Shown here piece by piece: positions 45,485-54,401 of a stretch of DNA of 64,000 nt. Under the pieces are notes generated by a model that saw only the letters and a list, made by a program, of their open reading frames with translations, did no database searches and had not been told where the DNA came from. Source of the stretch: Acinetobacter sp. C26M (GTDB lineage: Bacteria; Pseudomonadota; Gammaproteobacteria; Pseudomonadales; Moraxellaceae). Within the stretch, counting starts at the first letter, position 1. Each line of letters opens with the position of its first letter. The stretch is taken from positions 3,782,001 through 3,846,000 of the forward strand of contig NZ_CP098478.1 in NCBI RefSeq assembly GCF_023702675.1. Direction: 5' to 3'. Made by a program: the position numbers and the translations under genes.

Positions 45485-47359
45485 TTAATTAACTCTAACT
45501 TCACCGCTACGTTTATAGCCATCTACATAATGTTCAAGCTGGGTTAGGGCCCAGTCCACGTCATGATCGATTGCTGTCATTTGGCTGATTTTACCAAATA
45601 CACACTCAATTTCGTGTAATGGAAAATGTTTTTCAAACGAACGTAAGATACGGGTATGTTCAGTATATTCGGTATTATCCTGATCAATCAGCAATTCTTC
45701 ATAAAGTTTTTCACCTGGGCGCAAACCACTATAGGCAATTTCAATATCACCATCCAGTGAACCAGTTTCTCTCACTTTCAAACCGCTCAGCTTGATCATT
45801 TGACGGGCTAAGTCCTGAATTCTCACAGGTTCCCCCATATCAAGCAAGAACACATCGCCACCAGAACCTAATGCACCCGCTTGAATCACCAACTGAGAAG
45901 CCTCAGGAATGGTCATAAAATAACGAGTTACCTCAGGATGTGTCACAGTTATTGGCCCTCCTTGTGCGATCTGTTGTTTAAATAATGGAACAACAGAGCC
46001 AGAAGAACCTAAAACATTACCAAAACGCACAATACTAATTTGTGTATGAGGTTTGGTTTCAGCCATTGCCTGACAATAGAGTTCGGCCATACGTTTTGAA
46101 GCGCCCATCACATTGGTCGGCCTAACAGCTTTATCTGTTGAAATCAGAACAAAAGTTTCAACACCTTTTTTAACCGCAGCATTTAAACTATTTGCAGTAC
46201 CAATGGCATTGTTTTTTAATCCTGCAATTGGGTTACATTCAACTAAAGGGACATGCTTATACGCTGCAGCGTGATAAACTGTTTGAATGTGATATTGTTC
46301 AATAATACGTTCAAGTTTTTGCTGATCTTGTACAGTTCCCAAGATCGGAACAATCTTGCATGTTGCGGTTTGTCTCAGTTCTTTATCAATATCATATAAC
46401 GCAAATTCTGTGAGCTCATACAGCACTAATATTTTTGGTTGATTTTTGATAATTTGTCGACACAGTTCTGAACCAATTGAACCACCTGCACCTGTCACCA
46501 TCACTACTTTATTCTGAATGTTTTTAGCGATCAGATGAGAAATAGGAGGAACAGGATCACGTCCTAATAAATCAATAATATCAACTTCTTGTATATCGGA
46601 AACTTGTATTTCACCATCAACAAGACGGGTTAAGCCAGGTAATTCTGTAATTTTTAAGCGCGCAATTTCAAACTGCTGAATAATTTCAGCTTTACGTACC
46701 CGCCCAACTGAAGGAAGTGCGAGTAAAATTTCTTCTATACGATCTTTTTGAAAGCGTTGTAGTGCCTTTTCAACAGAGTAAACTTTTAAGCCGCCGACAA
46801 TCTGGCCCTGTAAAGATGCAAAATCATCAATAAAGAAAACAGGTAAGTGGTCATCAGAACGATGTAATGCAGCTGCGATTTGCTGTCCAGCATCCCCCGC
46901 CCCATAAATTGCAATTCTTTTTCGCCCGATCTCTGAGTAAAAAGATGCCTTAATGATAAACCGAATAACTGCTCGACTAATCCATACCCAAGCAAATACC
47001 ATAAATCCATACATAAATGGAATAGACATAGGGACATAAGCTGCTGTGAATACATTCAAAATGTACAGTGCAATCATTGTCAGCGAAACAGCAATTGCCA
47101 ACTTAACAATAAAGACTTCGTTAAATGTTCGGACAATAAAATGATAGACGCCAGTTAGCCCTAGACTTACAACCGTAATGAGACTGATCCAGACAATACC
47201 ATGATCAATCCCAGGGATAACATCTGCACCTAAATCAAATAAACGAATGACATAGCACAACCATAAAATCACTGGAAAAGCGAAAGCATCCAAAAAAACC
47301 AGAAAAATCTGTTTAAATAGCCTTGGTGCTGAGGCGAATTGATGAATAATCTTTTTCAC
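45485..47359 (-). CDS. gdr: Membrane UDP-GlcNAc 4,6-dehydratase (Gdr/PglF/CapD type)
   Basis: The 624-residue protein has four N-terminal transmembrane helices (to about residue 135), an intervening Rossmann-like domain (KRIAIYGAGDAGQQIAAAL) and a C-terminal SDR domain. The latter has VVMVTGAGGSIGSELCRQI near residue 288, YHAAAYKHVPLVE, STDKAVRPTNVMGASKRMAEL (the catalytic Lys block, with Met in place of the usual Tyr) and LRPGEKLYEELL. It converts UDP-GlcNAc to the 4-keto-6-deoxy sugar, the first step to UDP-QuiNAc4N. Neighbouring qhbA and qhbB complete that path. Confidence 0.9.
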   Translation of the reverse strand: MKKIIHQFASAPRLFKQIFLVFLDAFAFPVILWLCYVIRLFDLGADVIPGIDHGIVWISLITVVSLGLTGVYHFIVRTFNEVFIVKLAIAVSLTMIALYILNVFTAAYVPMSIPFMYGFMVFAWVWISRAVIRFIIKASFYSEIGRKRIAIYGAGDAGQQIAAALHRSDDHLPVFFIDDFASLQGQIVGGLKVYSVEKALQRFQKDRIEEILLALPSVGRVRKAEIIQQFEIARLKITELPGLTRLVDGEIQVSDIQEVDIIDLLGRDPVPPISHLIAKNIQNKVVMVTGAGGSIGSELCRQIIKNQPKILVLYELTEFALYDIDKELRQTATCKIVPILGTVQDQQKLERIIEQYHIQTVYHAAAYKHVPLVECNPIAGLKNNAIGTANSLNAAVKKGVETFVLISTDKAVRPTNVMGASKRMAELYCQAMAETKPHTQISIVRFGNVLGSSGSVVPLFKQQIAQGGPITVTHPEVTRYFMTIPEASQLVIQAGALGSGGDVFLLDMGEPVRIQDLARQMIKLSGLKVRETGSLDGDIEIAYSGLRPGEKLYEELLIDQDNTEYTEHTRILRSFEKHFPLHEIECVFGKISQMTAIDHDVDWALTQLEHYVDGYKRSGEVRVN

Positions 47360-47501
47360 AATGCTCTTCTAATCATCCATTTTACAGTTTGATCTTTATA
47401 CGCATTTCTTATAGAACTAGAAATGAATTTTACATACTGATTACATAAACATAAAAGCAAGAGTTTGACCTTATATCACTCTCTTGCCATTGTTTCTACA
47501 G

Positions 47502-48674
47502 TTATTGAATCGTACTTTTCACGTTTTGAATGGCACGAATTGTTTTGGCTATATTGTCTTGGCTTAAGGTTGGATGTACCAAAAACATAAGACTGGTTTC
47601 ACCAAGTTGTTGTGCATTCTGCAATCGCTGTTCAGGACGCCATGCTGTCCCATCAAAGGCATGCTCTAAATACACCTCTGAACATGAGCCACTAAAGCAA
47701 GGTACATTTTGTGCATTAATTTCTTGCATGATTCGATCACGTGACCAGCCTTCAGGTAAGGCAGCCAGATTCACCTGTACATAACACTTATAGTGAGCAT
47801 GTATATAATCACTCGAAGGCAATTGAACAGTAAAATAAGGCGAATCTTCAAATACTTTCAGAATTTGTTCTGCATTTTCAGTCCGCTTCCTTGTCCACTC
47901 TGTCATACGCGTAAGCTGAATACGGCCAATTACTGCCTGCATTTCCATCATACGCCAATTGGTTCCAAAAGAATCATGTAACCATCGGAAACCTGGTGGA
48001 TGTTGTTTGTTATAAACGCTATCGTAACTTTTACCGTGATCTTTATAAGACCACATTTTTTTCCAAAGACCTTCATCGTTGGTGGTGACCATACCGCCTT
48101 CACCACCTGTGGTCATAATTTTATCTTGGCAGAAAGACCAAGCCGCAATATGCCCAATACTCCCCGCAGGCCTACCTTTATATTGTGCACCATGCGCTTG
48201 TGCACAATCTTCAATTACATAGAGCCCTTTCTCTTCGGCAAGTTGCATAATTGGATCCATATCGCACATCCAGCCTGCCAAATGCACACAAATAATCGCT
48301 TTGGTATTTGGTGTAAGTACCGCTTCAATGGTCCGACGTGAAATATTTTGAGAATCCAGCTCAACATCAGCAAAAATAGGATTAGCCCCAGCTGTAACAA
48401 TAGAGCTTGCAGAAGCAAGGAAGGTGCGTGAAGTAACAATCACATCATCACCAGCCCCAATTCCCAGAGCTTTCAAAGCGACATCTAGTGCAACGGTGCC
48501 ATTGGTTAAAGCCACCGCATATTGAGTGCCCGCAAATGTTGCAAACTCTTTTTCAAACTCTCGGCATTCTTGCCCTGTCCAGTAATTTACCTTATTTGAA
48601 AGTAATATTTCTTTAATTGCGTCCGCTTCTTCTTGGGTAAAACTTGGCCATGGTTCAAATGCAGTGTTCAACAT
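47502..48674 (-). CDS. qhbA: DegT-family sugar 4-aminotransferase
   Basis: The 390-residue PLP enzyme has ALTNGTVALDVALKALGIGAGD near residue 54, VIEDCAQAHGAQYKG and AWSFCQDKIMTTGGEGGM, in which Lys is the PLP residue. It resembles PglE/QhbA-type transaminases acting on the 4-keto-6-deoxy product of Gdr. The gene lies between gdr and the acyltransferase gene, the usual gdr-qhbA-qhbB-itrB order. The 142 bp gap to gdr is the largest within this sub-block. Confidence 0.85.
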   Translation of the reverse strand: MLNTAFEPWPSFTQEEADAIKEILLSNKVNYWTGQECREFEKEFATFAGTQYAVALTNGTVALDVALKALGIGAGDDVIVTSRTFLASASSIVTAGANPIFADVELDSQNISRRTIEAVLTPNTKAIICVHLAGWMCDMDPIMQLAEEKGLYVIEDCAQAHGAQYKGRPAGSIGHIAAWSFCQDKIMTTGGEGGMVTTNDEGLWKKMWSYKDHGKSYDSVYNKQHPPGFRWLHDSFGTNWRMMEMQAVIGRIQLTRMTEWTRKRTENAEQILKVFEDSPYFTVQLPSSDYIHAHYKCYVQVNLAALPEGWSRDRIMQEINAQNVPCFSGSCSEVYLEHAFDGTAWRPEQRLQNAQQLGETSLMFLVHPTLSQDNIAKTIRAIQNVKSTIQ

Positions 48675-48699
48675 TGTGATTTCCTAATAAAAATATGTC

Positions 48700-49350
48700 T
48701 TACTTTCTTTCTAAAACTCTTGCAGGATTACCAACAACAGTTACACCCGCTGGTACACTCTTGGTCACGACCGCCCCCATACCCACAACAGCACCTTTAC
48801 CAATCACCAATGGCTTGTCTGGTGTGCCCTGTTTGATCACTGCCCCAGTACCAATATAGGCATGGTCCTCAATATGAATATTGCCATTACATTTCACACC
48901 TGGGGCAAAGGTAACGTAGTCACCAATTACACAATCATGAGCAACGTAACTATAGATATTAGCGTGGAAAAATTTTCCAATTTTAATATTTGAGGTCAAA
49001 CAAGTGAATGGGCAAAGTAGACTCCCTTCACCTATCTCCACCTCATCTAGAATCACTGTATTGCCTGCTTGGACTGCTAAATGTTGAACTCCATCCTCAT
49101 TTAGTCGCACAACTAGTTTTTCACGAACAATACTATTTGCTATAGCAATCGTTACAGCCTTATGCGTGGCTGTGTTATTAATAAAATCTGTATAGGTTAA
49201 AACTGAATAACCATTTAGACTTTCACCTGCTTGTCCATCATCAATAAAAACAAATTGTTCTTTTTTCAACGTTGGAAATTTTTGGCGGACTAATGGCATC
49301 ACTTCCTTACCAAAACCACTCGCACCGTAAACACCAATAAATTCAGTCAC
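48700..49350 (-). CDS. qhbB: Left-handed beta-helix sugar O/N-acyltransferase
   Basis: The 216-residue product has an N-terminal Rossmann-like half (FIGVYGASGFGKEVMPLV) and a C-terminal hexapeptide-repeat beta-helix (VILDEVEIGEGSLLCPFTCLTSNIKIG onward) ending with a PAGVTVVGNPARVL cap, as in PglD. Catalytic His is in YVAHDCVIGDYV. It should acylate the 4-amino group of the UDP-sugar made by QhbA, giving UDP-QuiNAc4NAc or a hydroxybutyryl variant; sequence alone cannot separate the two. Overlaps the itrB stop by 4 bases. Confidence 0.83.
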   Translation of the reverse strand: MTEFIGVYGASGFGKEVMPLVRQKFPTLKKEQFVFIDDGQAGESLNGYSVLTYTDFINNTATHKAVTIAIANSIVREKLVVRLNEDGVQHLAVQAGNTVILDEVEIGEGSLLCPFTCLTSNIKIGKFFHANIYSYVAHDCVIGDYVTFAPGVKCNGNIHIEDHAYIGTGAVIKQGTPDKPLVIGKGAVVGMGAVVTKSVPAGVTVVGNPARVLERK

Positions 49351-49958
49351 TTATCCAACTCCTTATTATTTGTTCCAGTAAATTTACTCATTGTCGCCTC
49401 TCCAGCTTCACTGATATCATCCTTAGCAATGACCTTCTTCACTGTTTGCAACATAATTTTAAAATCTAACCAAAGTGATCTGTTTTCAACATACCATGTA
49501 TCAAGTTTAAATTTTTGTTCCCAACTAATTGCATTACGTCCATTGACCTGTGCATGTCCTGTCATACCTGGACGTACATCATGGCGCTTGGTTTGTTCTT
49601 TGTTATATAAAGGTAGGTATTCCATGAGTAATGGACGTGGTCCCACAACACTCATATCCCCTTTAATCACATTCCAAAGCTCAGGCATTTCGTCCAGACT
49701 CGTTGAACGTAGCATCTTACCAAAAGGTGTTAAACGCTCACTATCTGGTAAAGGATTGCCCTGTTCATCCAGTGCATCCTTCATGGTGCGGAACTTAATC
49801 ATTTCAAAAGGCTTGCCATGCAAACCTGGGCGAACTTGACGAAAAAGAACTGGTGAGCCTAAGTTCTTTTTTACTTTATGAGCTACATAGAAATATAAAG
49901 GTGAAAGCAACACCAAAGCAATTGAAGCAATAACGATATCAAGTAAACGTTTAAGCAT
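49347..49958 (-). CDS. itrB: Initiating sugar-1-phosphate transferase (PglC-like small type)
   Basis: The 203-residue protein is a monotopic phosphoglycosyl transferase. It has one N-terminal reentrant hydrophobic segment (LLDIVIASIALVLLSPLYF) followed by FEMIKFRTMKD, the catalytic STSLDEMPELWNVIKGDMSVVGPRPLLMEYLPLY (Asp-Glu pair) and RPGMTGHAQVNGRN. It transfers the first sugar phosphate to undecaprenyl phosphate. PglC-size enzymes next to gdr/qhbA/qhbB use UDP-QuiNAc4NAc-type donors, so that is the likely first sugar. Confidence 0.9.
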   Translation of the reverse strand: MLKRLLDIVIASIALVLLSPLYFYVAHKVKKNLGSPVLFRQVRPGLHGKPFEMIKFRTMKDALDEQGNPLPDSERLTPFGKMLRSTSLDEMPELWNVIKGDMSVVGPRPLLMEYLPLYNKEQTKRHDVRPGMTGHAQVNGRNAISWEQKFKLDTWYVENRSLWLDFKIMLQTVKKVIAKDDISEAGEATMSKFTGTNNKELDK

Positions 49959-50013
49959 AAATTAGGCACATGACAAAAAATTAATAATTATTCCCACTAT
50001 AGGAATACTCAAT

Positions 50014-51270
50014 TTACTTTCTTCTATCAAAAGATGGCATCAAGCTTTCAATTTTAGACAAATATTGTTCAGCTAATAGTTTATAACTACGATTTTTATA
50101 AACCCAATCCCGCCCTCTGCTCCCCATCTCGTTTCGAGCATCTGGCGTCATTTGAGCAATAGACAGTAGTGCATCTTTTATCCCAACTTCCACATGCTCT
50201 CCTTCTTTTGGAGATACAAATACACCACAACTAGCTTCGTTAATCATAGTCGGGTAACCCGTATAAGAAGCAACAATAGGTTTTGCAGCAAGCATATACT
50301 CAACAACTTTATTCATAGATTGACCATAATTCCAAACTTTGGAATGCTGGGTCGACAAATATAAAATGTCACATTTTTCCAAAAGGAATTTTACCTCATT
50401 CTGCTGAATTCTTGGCAAAAATGTAACATTATCACATTCAAGCAAATCCGTTTCGAATTTGGCCCGTAAATCACCACTTCCAACCATTATGAAGTGGATA
50501 TTTGAAAAACACTTCAAGTCTTTGATTACACTAATAAAAGGCTCTAAAGAATTAGTAATTCCCATACTGCCTGCATAGCCAACAACAACTTTATCTGAAG
50601 GAATAATTTTAGAGAATGGGTTCTCTATATCATTGAAAGTGACATTATAATTTTCTGGATGGAATCCCAACGGAGCACAATGAAAATTAAAATGTTTATG
50701 GCCTAAAATATTTTCAACATGCAAATCTAATCTTGGCATTGTTCCCACAATCAAATCTGAGACCTTATAGCCAAATTTCTCAACAAGTCCTATAAATAAG
50801 ACCAGAGGGTGCCATTTTGAAAATCCAGCTTCCTCCGTCATTGTTAAGGGCCAAATATCTCTAATTTCAAACACCAAAAAAGCTTTGTATTTTACTTTCA
50901 AAAAGAATCCATAAAGAATACTTAAAATTGATAGAGATGAGACAATAACAACATCTGGTTTTTCAACTGAACTCCTCTTAAAACAAAACAGTAAACGCTC
51001 AAAGTCAAACCAACTTAATATGCGTCCTAATGAGGTTGTTTTTTTGTATTTCTTGGTTTTAAGCCAATATACGGGAACAGTATCAATAATTTCTTTATTG
51101 TAAATATCCGTTGTTTCAGGAAATTCTGCTAAATGATTAGCATCAGATGTAAACAACGTTACATTATGTCCACTTTTTATCCATTCCTGACACAAATAAA
51201 ATAACCTTGCAGGCATTTTGCTATATTTTGCAGGGCTCGCATATTTAGATATACACCAAATATTCATCAT
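50014..51270 (-). CDS. GT4-family glycosyltransferase (WbuB-like)
   Basis: The 418-residue product is a two-domain GT-B enzyme. Residues near 30-70 form the acceptor part (GHNVTLFTSDANH). The donor domain has VVVGYAGSMGITNSLEPFISVI, then DILYLSTQHSKVWNYGQSMNKVVEYMLAAKPIVAS and an EASCGVFVSPKEGE nucleotide-sugar site. WbuB-like enzymes transfer N-acetylated 6-deoxy sugars such as FucNAc. The start codon overlaps the stop of the amidotransferase gene by one base (TAATG). Donor and linkage are unknown. The gene is clearly more AT-rich than the galU side. Confidence 0.8.
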   Translation of the reverse strand: MMNIWCISKYASPAKYSKMPARLFYLCQEWIKSGHNVTLFTSDANHLAEFPETTDIYNKEIIDTVPVYWLKTKKYKKTTSLGRILSWFDFERLLFCFKRSSVEKPDVVIVSSLSILSILYGFFLKVKYKAFLVFEIRDIWPLTMTEEAGFSKWHPLVLFIGLVEKFGYKVSDLIVGTMPRLDLHVENILGHKHFNFHCAPLGFHPENYNVTFNDIENPFSKIIPSDKVVVGYAGSMGITNSLEPFISVIKDLKCFSNIHFIMVGSGDLRAKFETDLLECDNVTFLPRIQQNEVKFLLEKCDILYLSTQHSKVWNYGQSMNKVVEYMLAAKPIVASYTGYPTMINEASCGVFVSPKEGEHVEVGIKDALLSIAQMTPDARNEMGSRGRDWVYKNRSYKLLAEQYLSKIESLMPSFDRRK

Positions 51271-53102
51271 TAATCTTCCTGATATATTTTAGGAATATTA
51301 TTTACAATATTAATAACTTCTTCAAAATTCATATTTAAAGTATCTAGATACCAACGGATATTTTCATATCGTGGTTGGTTTTCATTCATAACTAATGCCA
51401 ATGCTTCCTCACGAGTTACTTGACCTTCTCTAATTTGATTACTTCTAAAAGTATCATGCTCAGTAAATCCAGCCACGGTATAATAAACATAATTATAAAA
51501 TGCCGCCGTTCCATCACCAATACGCCATGTTGTTGAAGTATCTACAGCCTTTTCCCAGTGATACTCATTTAAAAGCGTATCATCAACAATATTTTCATCC
51601 CAACGCCAGTAATCAAAAAGATGATAATAGTCTTTTTTCTCTGTAAAACTACGGAAGTATTCTCCAGAAAGAGTATCCCAGAGAGAAGTATTGAAGTAAC
51701 TAGGGCTGTCTAACATTGCTTTAAAACGCTTACTATGGTAAACCATCTGTGCGTTCATGCCGTGACTATAAACTCTCTTTTCTTCAAAATCTGGTGGAAT
51801 ATCTAAAAATCCAGTTTTAAAATAAGTAACTTCTAAAGGGTTAACTCCCCACAGATTCAAATTAATACCTGTCTGTTTTTTAACATCTTCTACATAACGG
51901 AAAAAATGCTTATCACCTGCTGTAAGCATTGCCATCATTCCTAAATGCGGCGAACGAAGCCATGCTTTTAGGTTTTTCCGAATATTTTCTCGCTTTTTAG
52001 AAATATCTGCTGCAACAATAATATTCTCAACACCTAGTTGTGCGCACATGCGGCTAATATTTCTTCGCCCTAGATCTGTTACCATTCCCCAATCATATGT
52101 ATAGGTCACTGGTTTCATTTTAAGCTCATTTACAATTAAATGTAGCCCATAGCAACTATCTCGTCCTCCAGAAAAAGGCACAATACAGTCCAATTCTTTA
52201 CCAGCCCTGCGATAAGGTTTTACTAATTCAAATAATTCTTCTTTCGGCTTTGGGTTATTTCTTAGTTTATAACTATGGCAATAATTACATACGCCTTTAT
52301 CATCAAATCGGATAAATGGCATGGTTTCTGGCAAAATACAACGCGAACATCTTTTTAAGTCTAATAACTCATATTTTAATAAAGACTTTTCTTTAATATC
52401 AAATACGAATTCTGGGATTAAGTTTTCTTCGCGCTGCTTTTCATCTACTACATTAAATTTTTTGGTATTATGGATTGGTATATCTAGAATTATAGCTTCA
52501 TCTTTAATTTGACTAATATTTTTTGCTGATATTTGTTCTAAAGCATATCTTTCTGAAGCGAAGAAAATATTTTCACCATCATATGCTATATATAAACTCC
52601 CATTGTTAGAAAATAATACTAGCTTACCAAGATCAGCAATAAGTAGTGCACAAGCAACTACACCTTTACATGCACCTAATATTTTTTCAGAAATTTTTTC
52701 AACGGGTTCATTATTTTTTAAAGTTTGCTCAGCTATTGCAACAATCACTTCTGAATCAATTTTGTATTTACGATCTACATCCAATTTTCCCCATATTTCC
52801 TCATCATTCACAATGATTCCATTATGAATCGCACAAATATTATCACGTATAACTGGTTGATTATCACTTAAACCATTTGTAATTAATCTGCTATGCCCAA
52901 GGACTATATTAGCTTGATATGGCTTTACTTTAGATAAAAGCTTTATAACATCATAATCTGCTCGATTAATATAATATTGATTGTCTTTAAAATATACTAA
53001 TCCACTTGAGTCACGTCCACGTTGCCGAGAATGCTTTACTAGAGTTTTAAGCTGCTGTTTAGGAACGGCCTGCTGAGAAATTACACCAAAAATACCACAC
53101 AT
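51270..53102 (-). CDS. Fused class II glutaminase and WbpG/PseA-like sugar amidotransferase
   Basis: The 610-residue protein has two clear parts. Residues 1-~225 are a class II glutamine amidotransferase: N-terminal nucleophile Cys2 in MCGIFGVI, RGRDSSG at 28-34, GHSRLITNG at 69-77 and AIHNGIIVND at 91-100. Residues ~250-610 resemble N-acetyl sugar amidotransferases. CxxC at 252/255 and CxxC at 272/275 form a zinc cluster and FSGGRDSCYGL at 310-320 is the PP-loop ATP site, followed by TYDWGMVTDLGRRNISRMC and LNLWGVNPLE. WbpG needs separate HisH/HisF partners for ammonia; here the glutaminase is built in. Probable role: amidation or acetamidino formation on a UDP-sugar (2,3-diamino-uronic acid is the best candidate). 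Confidence 0.75.
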   Translation of the reverse strand: MCGIFGVISQQAVPKQQLKTLVKHSRQRGRDSSGLVYFKDNQYYINRADYDVIKLLSKVKPYQANIVLGHSRLITNGLSDNQPVIRDNICAIHNGIIVNDEEIWGKLDVDRKYKIDSEVIVAIAEQTLKNNEPVEKISEKILGACKGVVACALLIADLGKLVLFSNNGSLYIAYDGENIFFASERYALEQISAKNISQIKDEAIILDIPIHNTKKFNVVDEKQREENLIPEFVFDIKEKSLLKYELLDLKRCSRCILPETMPFIRFDDKGVCNYCHSYKLRNNPKPKEELFELVKPYRRAGKELDCIVPFSGGRDSCYGLHLIVNELKMKPVTYTYDWGMVTDLGRRNISRMCAQLGVENIIVAADISKKRENIRKNLKAWLRSPHLGMMAMLTAGDKHFFRYVEDVKKQTGINLNLWGVNPLEVTYFKTGFLDIPPDFEEKRVYSHGMNAQMVYHSKRFKAMLDSPSYFNTSLWDTLSGEYFRSFTEKKDYYHLFDYWRWDENIVDDTLLNEYHWEKAVDTSTTWRIGDGTAAFYNYVYYTVAGFTEHDTFRSNQIREGQVTREEALALVMNENQPRYENIRWYLDTLNMNFEEVINIVNNIPKIYQED

Positions 53103-53299
53103 AACTTAATCCATCCAATTTATAAAATAACTAGCTGTTTAGCTAAAACTTTTCATACAATTAAAATTAACTAGGTGTCATGAAAAAACTTCCAGACGAA
53201 AATTCTCATAACTTGTCACAACAACTATTCAAATACTCCATGAGCTTTAAACCCAATAATCATTCTCTGTAATTGATAATAAATCGTTCCAACAATCAA

Positions 53300-54400
53300 T
53301 TATTCTAAGTTGCTATAGAGCCCAAATAGCTTATTTTCCTCAATATTCCAATTATATCTTTCCAAAACAGCTGTCTGTCCATTTTTCCCCATTTCAGCAG
53401 CAGATGAAGAGTTACACAAAAAATAATCAATTGCTTTGGCAATTTCTGATGAATTTAAAGGATCCACACAAAGTCCACAGCCAGCCTCATCCACAATAGA
53501 ACGCCATAATGGAAAATCTGATGCAATCACAGGAATACCAGCACACATATATTCAAACATTTTTACAGGCAAGGAGTCTAAATAGCTTTGTGTAGGATGT
53601 AATACAACTAAACCCGCTATAGATGATGCTAAAGTATCTCGAATCTCATCTCTATTAACATATCCTAAAAAATCGACTTTCTTCCATCCATCAAGCTGCT
53701 TTACTTTTTGCTCGAGGCTATTGTCTGCAAAGTCCCCTGCTATTTTCAACAGGCATTTCTTTTCCACTAGCCCTATTGCATTGACCATTTCAACAATACC
53801 ACGTACATCTGCAAGCCCCCCCACATAACAAACTTGATTATTTTGATTTGATTTTTTACCAATACTTTCAAATTCTTCCAATTTAGGGTAATTATTGATA
53901 TCTAAAGTATTAGGATTAATTTTTAAGAATTTTTCACGAATATAAGGTGTAGCAGCTACAATTCCATCAAATTTCGCGCATGTAAACTTTTCATAATGTT
54001 TTACAAGAAATGACAGTATTTTTTTGGTAACACTATTCAAATAATGCTTAGACATAATTTGATTAGGCAAATCCTCATGCGCATCAAAGATTACTTTTTT
54101 CCCATGTTTTTTTAATTTTATACCAATCGGTATTAATTCTGGATCATGTAAGTGATAAACATCAGCATTAATTTCTAGTGCTTTATCAAGTATAGCCTTT
54201 GGTGCATTTAATATTCTATTTTTACGCCCTATAAACTTTCCAATATCAATGATATCTACAGATTGGTTTCTTTCATCACCCATTCCATCTGCAACAATAA
54301 GATAGACTTGGTATTTTTTTGCTAAAGAAATACATTGTTTAACAAAGATTCGGGTATCAAATCTTGGGTGAGCTGAAGTAAGATGAGCAATTTTCAACAT
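53300..54400 (-). CDS. GT4-family glycosyltransferase
   Basis: The protein from the ATG at 54400 (MLKIAHLTSAHPRFDTRIFVKQC) is 366 residues; an upstream ATG at 54418 would overlap the wzy stop. It is GT-B with DVYHLHDPELIPIG, VIFDAHEDLPNQIM and the donor-binding MFEYMCAGIPVIASDFPLWRSIVDEAGCGLCVDPLN motif near residue 290. Sugar specificity is not readable. It starts directly after wzy; the 200 bp between it and the amidotransferase gene has no other feature. Confidence 0.82.
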   Translation of the reverse strand: MLKIAHLTSAHPRFDTRIFVKQCISLAKKYQVYLIVADGMGDERNQSVDIIDIGKFIGRKNRILNAPKAILDKALEINADVYHLHDPELIPIGIKLKKHGKKVIFDAHEDLPNQIMSKHYLNSVTKKILSFLVKHYEKFTCAKFDGIVAATPYIREKFLKINPNTLDINNYPKLEEFESIGKKSNQNNQVCYVGGLADVRGIVEMVNAIGLVEKKCLLKIAGDFADNSLEQKVKQLDGWKKVDFLGYVNRDEIRDTLASSIAGLVVLHPTQSYLDSLPVKMFEYMCAGIPVIASDFPLWRSIVDEAGCGLCVDPLNSSEIAKAIDYFLCNSSSAAEMGKNGQTAVLERYNWNIEENKLFGLYSNLE

Positions 54401-54401
54401 A

